Under the pieces are notes generated by a model, which saw nothing but the letters and a program-made list of their open reading frames with translations, did no database searches and was not told where the DNA came from. From Clostridiales bacterium (GTDB lineage Bacteria > Bacillota_A > Clostridia > Lachnospirales > Lachnospiraceae), in the NCBI GenBank assembly GCA_030154385.1, contig JASKJZ010000085.1, forward strand, positions 1 to 8,752: a DNA stretch of 8,752 nucleotides. Reading direction: 5' to 3'. Below, piece after piece: positions 1 through 6,094 of the stretch (position 1 is the stretch's first letter; each line of letters begins with the position of its first letter). The position numbers and the translations under genes are program-made.

Positions 1-26
1 TTTGTAATATTTTTCATTTTCTTGTT

Positions 27-62
27 AAAAAAACGAGCGGCTCCAAAAGATTGGAAACCGCT
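27..62 (-). terminator. Candidate intrinsic terminator read on the minus strand
   Basis: An inverted repeat has outer arms AGCGG (36-40) and CCGCT (58-62) and inner arms TCCAA (42-46) and TTGGA (51-55) around the loop AAGA, with a small asymmetric bulge between the two stem parts. Read on the minus strand, the hairpin is followed by CG and then seven T (complement of A27-A33), which is the form of an intrinsic terminator. On the plus strand no U-tract follows, so as a plus-strand terminator for an unseen upstream gene it would be weak. No minus-strand gene lies immediately to its right, so its client is unclear. Confidence 0.4.
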
Positions 63-90
63 AAATATAGATATTAATTTTCTTATCTAA

Positions 91-117
91 ATGACATTGT
101 ATAAACAATGCTATACT
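91..117 (+). promoter_or_regulatory. Extended -10 promoter with embedded palindrome, for the radical SAM gene
   Basis: TATACT at 112-117 is preceded by TG at 109-110, giving an extended -10 (TGCTATACT). The best -35 is a weak ATGACA at 91-96 with a short 15-bp spacer, which fits an extended -10 promoter. A perfect inverted repeat CATTGT-ATAA-ACAATG (95-110) fills the spacer and overlaps the TG, a position where a bound repressor would block RNA polymerase. The predicted start is near 124 and the leader is about 25 nt. The ribosome binding site is AAGGA at 134-138. Confidence 0.5.
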
Positions 118-148
118 AAAAATATAAAGTGAAAAGGAATTTGCAAAT

Positions 149-1276
149 ATGCCGCCAATAAGTGTATTAATTAAACCAGCATCCGGAATATGTAACATGT
201 CGTGTGACTATTGTTTTTATTGCGATGAAACAAAGAAACGTGCGCAAGAATCGTATGGGTTTATGTCGGAGCAAACATTAAAAAATGTCATTCGCAAAAC
301 GATACTTCGTGCAGAGGGTTCCGTCGCGTATTCGTTTCAGGGTGGAGAACCAACCCTTCGAGGGATCGATTTTTTTCGTAAGGTAGTTGAGTTTGAACAA
401 AAATATAATCGAAATGGGATTCGGGTCTATAATGCCTTACAAACGAATGGATATCTGATTAACGAGGAGTGGTGCGAGTTTTTTTATAAAAATAAATTTC
501 TAATCGGAATATCAGTTGATGGAACGAGGGAAATCCATGATAGTCATAGACATAGTAAACAGGGAGAACCAACGTTTGACAAAATTCGACAAGCAACGGA
601 ACTCTTAGATCAGTTTAAGGTTGAGTATAACATTTTAACAGTTGTGAATCATAAGGTTGCTACCAATATAAGAGAGATTTATGAGTTTTATCGCTTAAGG
701 GGATGGAATTATCAGCAGTATATCGCTTGTTTGGATCCACTTGACGAGCCCCATGGGCAGAATATATACGCCTTAAAGCCAGAGCAGTATGGCAGATTTC
801 TTGTAGAACTGTTTCAACTTTGGTATGACGATTTCAAGAAAGGCAAGCAACCTTATATTCGTCAGTTTGAAAACTATATAGGATTACTGATGGGATATCA
901 GGCAGAATCATGCGATCAGAGCGGAATCTGTGGTTTTCAGAATGTTGTAGAAGCGGATGGCAGCGTGTATCCGTGTGATTTTTATGTGTTGGATGATTAT
1001 TGCATTGGAAATTTTAATGAAGACAGGATGGAGTCAATCAATGCAAACCGTTACAAATTAGGGTTTATTGAACGTTCTACAAAGTTAGACGAGGCATGTT
1101 ATGCTTGTAAGTATTATAAAATTTGCAGGGGCGGATGTCAAAGAAGCCGTGATTACACGGAAATGGTGGACACGTATCGAAATTATTATTGCGAAAGCTA
1201 TAAAATGTTGTTTGATTTTTGTTTCGAACAAATGCGTGAAGTTGCTGAATTGGTTGGTAAACTTACTCCTATTTGA
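149..1276 (+). CDS. Anaerobic sulfatase-maturating enzyme-type radical SAM/SPASM protein
   Basis: The 375-aa protein belongs to the radical SAM family that oxidises an active-site Cys or Ser of type I sulfatases to formylglycine in the cytoplasm without oxygen. The CxxxCxxC motif for the SAM-binding 4Fe-4S cluster is C15, C19, C22, and the GGEP motif lies at 65-68. The C-terminal SPASM region has the eight cysteines expected for two auxiliary clusters: C255, C261, C276, C317, C320, C326, C330 and C348. D277, directly after C276, matches the catalytic base. As I recall the C. perfringens anSME, its start, these positions and its length (about 370 aa) are nearly identical. The ATG has AAGGA 10 nt upstream. 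No sulfatase or peptide substrate gene is in the window, so it probably acts in trans. A peptide-modifying role is the main alternative but is less likely given the close family match. No terminator is visible before the downstream ars promoter. Confidence 0.93.
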   Translation: MPPISVLIKPASGICNMSCDYCFYCDETKKRAQESYGFMSEQTLKNVIRKTILRAEGSVAYSFQGGEPTLRGIDFFRKVVEFEQKYNRNGIRVYNALQTNGYLINEEWCEFFYKNKFLIGISVDGTREIHDSHRHSKQGEPTFDKIRQATELLDQFKVEYNILTVVNHKVATNIREIYEFYRLRGWNYQQYIACLDPLDEPHGQNIYALKPEQYGRFLVELFQLWYDDFKKGKQPYIRQFENYIGLLMGYQAESCDQSGICGFQNVVEADGSVYPCDFYVLDDYCIGNFNEDRMESINANRYKLGFIERSTKLDEACYACKYYKICRGGCQRSRDYTEMVDTYRNYYCESYKMLFDFCFEQMREVAELVGKLTPI

Positions 1277-1305
1277 TTGAGAAAGAATACAGAGATAAAA
1301 ACAAA

Positions 1306-1334
1306 TTGACATTTATGAATATGAGTCCTATAAT
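1306..1334 (+). promoter_or_regulatory. Consensus sigma-A promoter of the ars operon
   Basis: TTGACA (1306-1311) and TATAAT (1329-1334) are both perfect hexamers separated by the ideal 17 bp. The predicted start is near 1341, giving a leader of about 70 nt that contains the palindrome at 1363-1382. Such a strong promoter ahead of a metalloid-efflux operon would normally need tight repression. Confidence 0.85.
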
Positions 1335-1362
1335 GAGCATATATTGAAAATAATAGATACGA

Positions 1363-1382
1363 TATGTTCGAAATCGAACATA
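1363..1382. promoter_or_regulatory. Perfect 20-bp palindrome, candidate ars operator
   Basis: TATGTTCGA (1363-1371), spacer AA, TCGAACATA (1374-1382): nine-base arms without a mismatch. It lies about 22 to 41 bases downstream of the predicted ars transcription start, where a bound repressor would block elongation or initiation. ArsR/SmtB-family repressors use such imperfect or perfect inverted repeats, but no arsR is in the window, so the regulator is not identified. The same bases could also form an 8-bp RNA hairpin with a four-base loop in the leader, upstream of the ribosome binding site AGGA at 1400-1403. Confidence 0.6.
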
Positions 1383-1410
1383 AACAGGAAAAGAAAGGCA
1401 GGAAAACATA

Positions 1411-1767
1411 ATGTCATTATTTGGTTTTGGAAAAAAGAAGGAAGAGGAAACAGCTGCTTGTACATGTTCGGGTGCTTGTGAGGCAAAAGATATGGAAACA
1501 AGTAATGAAATGCGAGAGAAAGACAGTCCGGTAAAGGTATTAGGCTCAGGTTGTGCAAAGTGCAATCAATTGGAGGCGGCTGCCAAGCAGGCGTTAGAGC
1601 GTCTTGGCATGGATTCTACGATTGATCATGTGACCGATTTTGCAGAAATAGCGGCCTATGGTGTGATGACAACACCAGCGCTTGTTGTGGATGGAACCGT
1701 AGTTTCCTATGGAAAAGTACTTAAGACAGAGGAAGTTGTCAAAATACTAGAAAAGGTAAGAGGCTAG
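1411..1767 (+). CDS. Small thioredoxin-family protein (TM0996/MTH895 type) with Cys-rich N-terminal extension
   Basis: The 118-aa cytoplasmic protein has a thioredoxin-like domain at about 41-117. It begins with VKVLGSGCAKC, giving the redox pair C48 and C51, and the expected cis-proline follows in MTTP (P89). This matches the compact glutaredoxin-like 'redox-active disulfide protein 2' group, which from memory often sits beside arsenical permeases. About 40 residues precede the domain: a basic MSLFGFGKKK start and three cysteines, CTCSGAC (C17, C19, C23), then a charged linker. This extension is longer than the bare fold of about 77-80 aa and could bind arsenite or another soft metal, which is an inference. 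It is first in the ars operon, and its stop codon overlaps the ribosome binding site of the permease gene. A likely role is reducing the disulfide of the downstream arsenate reductase. The start is supported by AGGA 7 nt upstream. Confidence 0.88.
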   Translation: MSLFGFGKKKEEETAACTCSGACEAKDMETSNEMREKDSPVKVLGSGCAKCNQLEAAAKQALERLGMDSTIDHVTDFAEIAAYGVMTTPALVVDGTVVSYGKVLKTEEVVKILEKVRG

Positions 1768-1774
1768 GAGGCCT

Positions 1775-2818
1775 ATGAGCACGAGAGAAAATCAAGGAAT
1801 TGGATTCTTTGAAAAATATCTTAGCATATGGGTTGTGCTTTGCATGGTAGCAGGCGTTTTAATTGGAAAATTTCTTCCGGCGATTCCACAGTTTTTAGGC
1901 AAATTTGAGTACGCGAATGTATCCATCCCAATCGCTGTGCTGATATGGATTATGATTTACCCCATGATGCTAAAAGTAGATTTTCAAAGTGTAAAGGACG
2001 TGGGAAAGAATCCTAAGGGATTATTTCTTACCTGGGTGGCAAATTGGCTGGTTAAACCATTTACCATGTTTGCAATCGCCTCCTTCTTTTTTTATGTTGT
2101 GTTCCGTGGTCTGATAACACCAGAGCTTGCAAAGGATTACTTAGCAGGAGCTGTATTGCTAGGAGCGGCCCCTTGTACCGCGATGGTTTTTGTGTGGAGC
2201 CACTTGTGCAAAGGAAATCCCGCATATACCGTAGTTCAGGTTGCAACCAATGATTTAATTATATTAGTTGCCTTTACACCAATTGTAGCATTTTTGCTTG
2301 GTGTTGGAGGGGTTGCGATACCTTGGGCGACTTTGTTGTTGTCAGTTGTCTTATTTGTGGTAATTCCACTCATGGCTGGAGTCGTTACGAGGAGTATGGT
2401 CGTAAAGGCGAAAGGAGTTCCATATTTTACAAACAGCTTTATACCAAAATTCAATGGAATCACAACCGTAGGACTGCTATTGACACTTATTATTATCTTT
2501 TCCTTTCAAGGAAGCGTTATTTTACAAAATCCGCTGCATATTATATTGATTGCGATACCTTTGACCTTGCAAACGTTTCTTATATTTTTTCTAACTTATC
2601 TTGCAGGGAAATTACTCAAATTACCGCACGATATAGCTGCGCCTGCGGGTATGATTGGCGCTTCTAATTTCTTTGAATTAGCGGTGGCAGTTGCGATTTC
2701 CTTATTTGGGGCAAAAAGTCCCGTTGCTCTGGCGACAATTGTGGGTGTTCTGGTCGAAGTGCCCGTGATGCTGACACTCGTTAAATTAGCAAATAAAACG
2801 AAAGGATGGTTTAAGTGA
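1775..2818 (+). CDS. acr3: ACR3-family arsenite efflux permease
   Basis: The 347-aa integral membrane protein exports As(III) as arsenite, driven by the membrane potential or proton gradient. It is hydrophobic throughout, with about ten membrane segments as expected for the family, and has normal ACR3 length. The family hallmarks are present: the conserved cysteine in the motif AAPCTAMVFVWS (C134), the segment PMMLKVDF near residue 63, and the conserved glutamate in ASNFFELAVAVA (E301). It is translationally close to its neighbours: AGGAGG (1766-1771) overlaps the stop codon of the thioredoxin gene, only 3 nt before the ATG, and the end of the gene overlaps arsC by 4 bases. The short spacing may make its translation depend on the upstream gene. 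The alternative, the unrelated ArsB or ArsP permeases, does not fit these motifs. Confidence 0.95.
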   Translation: MSTRENQGIGFFEKYLSIWVVLCMVAGVLIGKFLPAIPQFLGKFEYANVSIPIAVLIWIMIYPMMLKVDFQSVKDVGKNPKGLFLTWVANWLVKPFTMFAIASFFFYVVFRGLITPELAKDYLAGAVLLGAAPCTAMVFVWSHLCKGNPAYTVVQVATNDLIILVAFTPIVAFLLGVGGVAIPWATLLLSVVLFVVIPLMAGVVTRSMVVKAKGVPYFTNSFIPKFNGITTVGLLLTLIIIFSFQGSVILQNPLHIILIAIPLTLQTFLIFFLTYLAGKLLKLPHDIAAPAGMIGASNFFELAVAVAISLFGAKSPVALATIVGVLVEVPVMLTLVKLANKTKGWFK

Positions 2819-3210
2819 TACCAAAAGTAGCCTTTATATGTGTTCATAATTCGTGTCGAAGCCAGATTGCCGAAGCACTGGGAAAGCATTTGGCATCGGA
2901 AGTATTTGAAAGTTATTCCGCAGGAACGGAAACAAAACCTCAAATCAATCAAGATGCGGTTCGCTTGATGAAACAGATTTATGGAATTGATATGGAAAAA
3001 ACACAAAAATCTAAATTATTAGAAGACATACCTGCGGTCGATGTGGTGGTTACGATGGGATGTAATGTAGAGTGTCCATACCTACCTTGTAAGCGCCGGG
3101 AAGATTGGGGGCTCGATGATCCCAGTGGAAAAAGTGATGAGGAATTCATTAAGACGATACAAAGCATCCATAAAAAAATCGAAACCTTAATGGTGGAACT
3201 TTCTGGATGA
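2815..3210 (+). CDS. arsC: Arsenate reductase, low-molecular-weight phosphatase type
   Basis: The 131-aa cytoplasmic enzyme reduces arsenate to arsenite for export by the adjacent ACR3. The N-terminal P-loop is CVHNSCRS, with nucleophile C9 and R15 in the CX5R pattern. The redox-relay cysteines sit in GCNVECPYLPC (C83, C87, C92), of which two would carry the disulfide. D102-P103 in GLDDPSGK supplies the general acid of the LMW-PTP fold. The cysteine relay separates it from true tyrosine phosphatases and from the glutaredoxin-type ArsC of enterobacteria. The relay predicts recycling by thioredoxin, and one is encoded two genes upstream. The start is GTG, overlapping the acr3 stop as GTGA, with AAAGGA at 2801-2806 placed 8 nt upstream. 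Its stop is one base from the stop of the convergent regulator gene, with no terminator seen between them. Confidence 0.94.
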   Translation: MIPKVAFICVHNSCRSQIAEALGKHLASEVFESYSAGTETKPQINQDAVRLMKQIYGIDMEKTQKSKLLEDIPAVDVVVTMGCNVECPYLPCKRREDWGLDDPSGKSDEEFIKTIQSIHKKIETLMVELSG

Positions 3211-3211
3211 A

Positions 3212-3919
3212 TTAATTTCGCTCAGGTGCTACTATAAGCTTGGTGTGGAATGGAGAAGAAAATAGCGCAGGTTTTCGCAAGGTAATTTCATTACCGGATA
3301 AAAGGATTAAACCGTCTGCTTCCATATGCTTTAATTCACGGGATACAGAGGGTCTGGCAACACCTATCAGATCGGATATGTATATTTTTGAGTGCCGTAG
3401 AGGAAAGGTTGTTTTTTCTGCAATTTGGTATTCGTTGCTTAAATAAAAGATGAGACGGGAACGGACATCACGGTTTTGCAACATTTTGATTTTTTTTTGA
3501 ATCGTGAACACGCGGCAGGATAGATGCTGAATGAAATTTTTTGTAAAAACCTCATTTTTAGCAAGCATACTTTTTATTTCGGAAAAAGGGAGATACATTA
3601 CTTGGCTTTTTACTCTTGTCGTTACCGTAAATGGATAGCGGTGGGCTGCCATGCCATATATTGCAGCGCCAAAAATGTCCATTGGCTCAAGTATATTTAT
3701 CGTTAGACTATCTCCCTTTTCTGTAAGCTGTTGTATGACGAGACTGCCAGAAAGAACAATGCCGATTGAAGTGCAAGAATCATTTTCTTGCACAACGATG
3801 GTATTTTTATTGTAAGTGACAATGGAACATATTTCGAGATTTATCAAATTTGATAAATTGCCCAAAGGGATATCCTTAAAAAGAGAAATTTCGGATAACA
3901 AAATCGAATTCATATACAT
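3212..3919 (-). CDS. Crp/Fnr-family transcriptional regulator, HcpR-like
   Basis: The 235-aa protein has an N-terminal cyclic-nucleotide-binding-like beta-roll at about 10-125, a long dimerisation helix at about 126-150 and a C-terminal winged helix-turn-helix, with the recognition helix in ARPSVSRELKHMEADGLI (188-205). The Arg-Ser pair used by CRP to hold the cAMP phosphate is absent (the stretch reads AAHRYPFTVT), so cAMP is an unlikely ligand. The N-terminal cysteine cluster of Fnr is also missing; only C31, C49 and C135 are present. It is divergent from hcp and a CRP-format operator lies between them, as in HcpR regulators that respond to nitric oxide or nitrite. Naming it HcpR is an inference from this context. 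The ATG at 3919 has GGGAG 4 nt upstream; a second ATG at 3913 (residue 3) has 10 nt spacing and is equally possible. It converges on arsC with a 1-base gap. Confidence 0.9.
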   Translation of the reverse strand: MYMNSILLSEISLFKDIPLGNLSNLINLEICSIVTYNKNTIVVQENDSCTSIGIVLSGSLVIQQLTEKGDSLTINILEPMDIFGAAIYGMAAHRYPFTVTTRVKSQVMYLPFSEIKSMLAKNEVFTKNFIQHLSCRVFTIQKKIKMLQNRDVRSRLIFYLSNEYQIAEKTTFPLRHSKIYISDLIGVARPSVSRELKHMEADGLILLSGNEITLRKPALFSSPFHTKLIVAPERN

Positions 3920-3932
3920 AAATCTCCCAATA

Positions 3933-3952
3933 ACTGTAACATGTATTACAGT
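3933..3952. promoter_or_regulatory. CRP/Fnr-format operator between the regulator and hcp
   Basis: ACTGTAACATGTATTACAGT is an inverted repeat with perfect 7-base arms ACTGTAA and TTACAGT around six bases. It contains TGTAA-N6-TTACA, the same format as the CRP site TGTGA-N6-TCACA but with A in place of the inner G, as expected for a Crp/Fnr protein with altered specificity. The centre is between 3942 and 3943. It starts 14 bases upstream of the regulator ATG and is centred 41.5 bases upstream of the predicted hcp start, so it could both activate hcp and repress the regulator's own gene. Confidence 0.75.
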
Positions 3953-3977
3953 ATTTTTTTATTACATAAAGTATACT
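3949..3977 (+). promoter_or_regulatory. Activator-dependent promoter of hcp
   Basis: The -10 is TATACT at 3972-3977, inside the self-complementary AGTATACT. At the 17-bp position the -35 is CAGTAT (3949-3954), far from consensus and overlapping the right arm of the operator. A poor -35 with an overlapping activator site is typical of class II Crp/Fnr activation. The predicted start is 3984 and the leader is about 75 nt. Because AGTATACT is symmetric, a minus-strand -10 (3975-3970) for the regulator is also possible, which would put the operator downstream of that start. Confidence 0.6.
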
Positions 3978-4058
3978 ATAAAACGTACTAAAAGAAAAGA
4001 AAATATATAAAGCTGTAAAAAAGAAAAAATGATTGTTCAAATGGCGAGGAGGAAATTT

Positions 4059-5690
4059 ATGAGCATGTTTTGTTATCAATGTCAAGAAACCGCAAAAAAT
4101 ACAGGATGTACGATCAAAAGAGTATGCGGTAAGAACGAGGATGTTGCGAAATTGCAGGATCTTTTAATCTATGTCTGTAAAGGGATTTCGGAAATTGTGG
4201 TAAAAAAGGAAATAGAAGTCGATACAAAAAGTGAATTAAACCACCAAATCTTGAAGAGTCTTTTTATCACGATAACCAATGCTAATTTCGATGAAGCAGC
4301 AATCGAAAAACAAATATTGAAAATGATAAAGCTTCGCGATGAATTGTGGGAGGGGAAAAAGGAACAGAATTTTTCGGATGCCGCAATCTTTCAGGTTACA
4401 GAGCGAGTCTCCATGCTAGAAAGAGCGACATCAATCGGAGTACTAGCAACAGATAATGAAGATATTCGTTCTCTTCGAGAACTTATAACGTATGGACTCA
4501 AAGGGATGGCAGCCTATACCCACCATGCCTTAAATATTGGAAAGGAAAATGCTGCAATTTATCAGTTCATCTATGAAGCACTTGCTGCCACCTTGGATGA
4601 TTCTTTATCTGTGGAGGAGCTTGTTTCCCTGACACTAAAAACGGGACAATTTGGAGTATCCGCTATGGCTCTTTTAGATGAAGCGAATACATCAAAATAT
4701 GGAAATCCAGAAATTACAAGTGTTGATTTAGGTGTTAGGGGAAATCCTGGAATTTTAATATCGGGACATGATCTTACGGATTTGGAGCAATTATTAGAGC
4801 AGACCAAGGATTCTGGTGTGGATGTATATACCCATAGCGAGATGTTACCCGCTCATTATTATCCATATTTTAAGAAATATGAAAATTTCGCAGGGAACTA
4901 TGGGGGCTCATGGTGGCGTCAAGTGGATGAGTTTGGACCATTCCAGGGACCTATTTTATTTACGACAAACTGTATTGTTCCACCAAGGGATGAGAAAATC
5001 AGAAATCGAATTTTTACGACAGGAGCGGCTGGATTTCCAGGATGTACTCATATAGAAGCAGATAGCAGCGGAAGAAAAGATTTTTCTGCACTCATAGAAC
5101 TGGCAAAGGGGCTGCCCGTTCCGATGGAAATTGAAACGGGAACGCTTGTTGGTGGATTTGCCCACGAACAGGTTTTTGCATTGGCAGATAAGGTGGTTGA
5201 TGCAGTAAAATCAGGAGCGATTAAGAAATTTTTTGTAATGGCTGGTTGCGATGGAAGAATGAAATCCAGAGAATATTATACGGAGTTTGCACAAAAACTT
5301 CCAACGGATACTGTGATTTTAACAGCAGGCTGTGCAAAGTATCGTTATAATAAATTGGATCTTGGAGATATTAATGGAATACCAAGAGTTTTAGATGCAG
5401 GACAATGCAACGATTCCTATTCACTCGCTGTGATTGCGTTAAAGTTAAAAGAAATATTTGGAGTCGAAGATATCAATCAGTTACCAATTGCATATAATAT
5501 AGCTTGGTATGAACAAAAGGCCGTAATTGTACTTCTTGCATTGTTATACCTTGGGGTGAAAAATATTCATCTAGGTCCAACTCTTCCAGGATTTTTATCA
5601 CCAAATGTCGCAAAGGTATTAGTGGATAACTTTGGAATTGCAGGAGTTGGTTTGGCGGAGGAAGACATTTCAATGTTTCTTTCTTGGTAG
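4059..5690 (+). CDS. hcp: Hybrid cluster protein (Hcp, class I)
   Basis: The 543-aa cytoplasmic iron-sulfur enzyme was named hydroxylamine reductase. Its physiological role is now seen mainly as nitric oxide detoxification (reduction to N2O) and protein S-nitrosylation. The N-terminal cysteines C5, C8, C17 and C23 (CX2C-X8-C-X5-C) bind the proximal cubane cluster in the strict-anaerobe arrangement. The hybrid-cluster ligands are all visible: H237, E261, C305, C397, C425, C450 and E485, with K487 nearby, shifted by 7 to 9 from the Desulfovibrio numbering I recall. An in-frame ATG at 4029 would add 10 residues, but [11 protein letters not shown] is the usual family start and GAGGAGG (4046-4052) lies 6 nt before 4059. 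The gene stands alone between its promoter and a strong terminator. No Hcr reductase gene is adjacent, so its electron donor is encoded elsewhere. Confidence 0.96.
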   Translation: MSMFCYQCQETAKNTGCTIKRVCGKNEDVAKLQDLLIYVCKGISEIVVKKEIEVDTKSELNHQILKSLFITITNANFDEAAIEKQILKMIKLRDELWEGKKEQNFSDAAIFQVTERVSMLERATSIGVLATDNEDIRSLRELITYGLKGMAAYTHHALNIGKENAAIYQFIYEALAATLDDSLSVEELVSLTLKTGQFGVSAMALLDEANTSKYGNPEITSVDLGVRGNPGILISGHDLTDLEQLLEQTKDSGVDVYTHSEMLPAHYYPYFKKYENFAGNYGGSWWRQVDEFGPFQGPILFTTNCIVPPRDEKIRNRIFTTGAAGFPGCTHIEADSSGRKDFSALIELAKGLPVPMEIETGTLVGGFAHEQVFALADKVVDAVKSGAIKKFFVMAGCDGRMKSREYYTEFAQKLPTDTVILTAGCAKYRYNKLDLGDINGIPRVLDAGQCNDSYSLAVIALKLKEIFGVEDINQLPIAYNIAWYEQKAVIVLLALLYLGVKNIHLGPTLPGFLSPNVAKVLVDNFGIAGVGLAEEDISMFLSW

Positions 5691-5699
5691 TGAAGCTTA

Positions 5700-5732
5700 G
5701 GGCGGGTTATTCAAAATCCGCCCATTTTTATT
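5700..5732 (+). terminator. Intrinsic terminator of hcp
   Basis: GGGCGG (5700-5705) pairs with CCGCCC (5718-5723), extended by a G-U pair and A-T pairs toward an A/T-rich loop, and is followed by ATTTTTATT. It begins 10 bases after the hcp stop and separates hcp from the two-component operon. Confidence 0.9.
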
Positions 5733-5748
5733 CAATATAATAATTCGT

Positions 5749-5792
5749 CCATATTTGGACCATAATTTAACCTTAAAATAACGATATAGAAT
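5749..5792 (+). promoter_or_regulatory. Tandem 11-bp direct repeats and promoter of the SHOCT/two-component operon
   Basis: Four units follow one another in an exact 11-base register: CCATATTTGGA (5749), CCATAATTTAA (5760), CCTTAAAATAA (5771) and CGATATAGAAT (5782). Neighbouring units among the first three share 8 of 11 bases; the fourth is weaker. Eleven-bp head-to-tail repeats are the usual binding arrangement of OmpR/PhoB-family regulators, and such a regulator is encoded 0.3 kb downstream. No good -35 exists; TAAAAT (5774-5779) or TATAGA (5785-5790) can serve as -10, and the first two repeats then cover the -35 area. A short palindrome GTCCA-TATT-TGGAC (5747-5760) overlaps the first unit and is an alternative reading. 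Confidence 0.5.
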
Positions 5793-5810
5793 AGCAAAGG
5801 AGGTTTTATT

Positions 5811-6071
5811 ATGAGATTTGGATCTTGTATGGATGAATTTTATGGGAGAGGAATCCCTCATGGTATGAGTTATTTTGGTGGTGGATCGTATCTATTCTTT
5901 TCTCTTATGGTTCTTGCAATTATTGCTTTACTTTTTGTGGCTTTCGTTCATAATAGAAAGAAAAAGAATGATTTAAATCACGAAGCAGAGGAAGCACTCA
6001 AAATAAGATATGTGAATGGTGAGATTACGGAAGAAGAATATCAGCGCATGAAAAAAATAATTCGCAATTAA
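5811..6071 (+). CDS. Small membrane protein with C-terminal SHOCT domain
   Basis: The 86-aa protein has three parts. The N-terminal segment of about 26 residues is rich in Gly, Met and aromatic residues (including RGIPHGMSYFGGG). One hydrophobic membrane helix spans about 27-46. After the basic stop-transfer HNRKKK comes a cytoplasmic SHOCT motif at about 59-84, ending EALKIRYVNGEITEEEYQRMKKI. SHOCT is a short helical domain of unknown precise function that often sits at the C-terminus of small membrane proteins and may mediate protein contacts. The start is firm: AAAGGAGG (5796-5803) lies 7 nt before the ATG. It is first in an operon with the response regulator and sensor kinase, 18 bases ahead, so it may be an accessory or a target of that system; this is an inference from position only. 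Confidence 0.85.
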   Translation: MRFGSCMDEFYGRGIPHGMSYFGGGSYLFFSLMVLAIIALLFVAFVHNRKKKNDLNHEAEEALKIRYVNGEITEEEYQRMKKIIRN

Positions 6072-6086
6072 AGCAGTTGGGCAAAA

Positions 6087-6094
6087 GGGGTGAT
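6087..6094 (+). promoter_or_regulatory. Ribosome binding site that questions the response-regulator start
   Basis: GGGGTGAT resembles the anti-16S core (GGAGGTGAT) but it overlaps the GTG codon at 6090, so it cannot serve that start well. It lies 4 nt before the in-frame CTG at 6099, which would give a protein beginning MGYKILIVED. The only possible starts after the upstream in-frame stop (6069-6071) and before the conserved domain are GTG 6090 and CTG 6099. Confidence 0.4.

Noticed and set aside
1..20. TTGTAATATT near the left edge as a second hcp-type operator
   Set aside because: Only one half-site is present; the matching TTACA arm at six bases spacing is missing.
91..132. Thirteen-codon open frame before the radical SAM gene, as a possible peptide substrate
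   Set aside because: It overlaps the promoter that would have to transcribe it, has no ribosome binding site and shows no sulfatase or RiPP-like motif.
1316..1348. Short open frame between the radical SAM gene and the ars operon
   Set aside because: It lies across the -10 region of the ars promoter, so it is not on that transcript, and it has no ribosome binding site.
2323..2667. Open frame of 114 codons inside the permease gene
   Set aside because: It is a shadow of acr3, which has full family motifs; the shadow has no recognisable domain or ribosome binding site.
2596..3006. Minus-strand open frame of 136 codons across acr3 and arsC
   Set aside because: It is antisense to two well-supported genes and has no domain or start signal.
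2815..3210. Low-molecular-weight protein tyrosine phosphatase instead of ArsC
   Set aside because: The C83/C87/C92 cysteine relay and coupling to acr3 fit arsenate reductase, not a phosphatase.
4029..4058. In-frame upstream ATG extending hcp by 10 residues
   Set aside because: It has no ribosome binding site of quality, while GAGGAGG sits 6 nt before ATG 4059 and the family normally begins MSMFCYQC.
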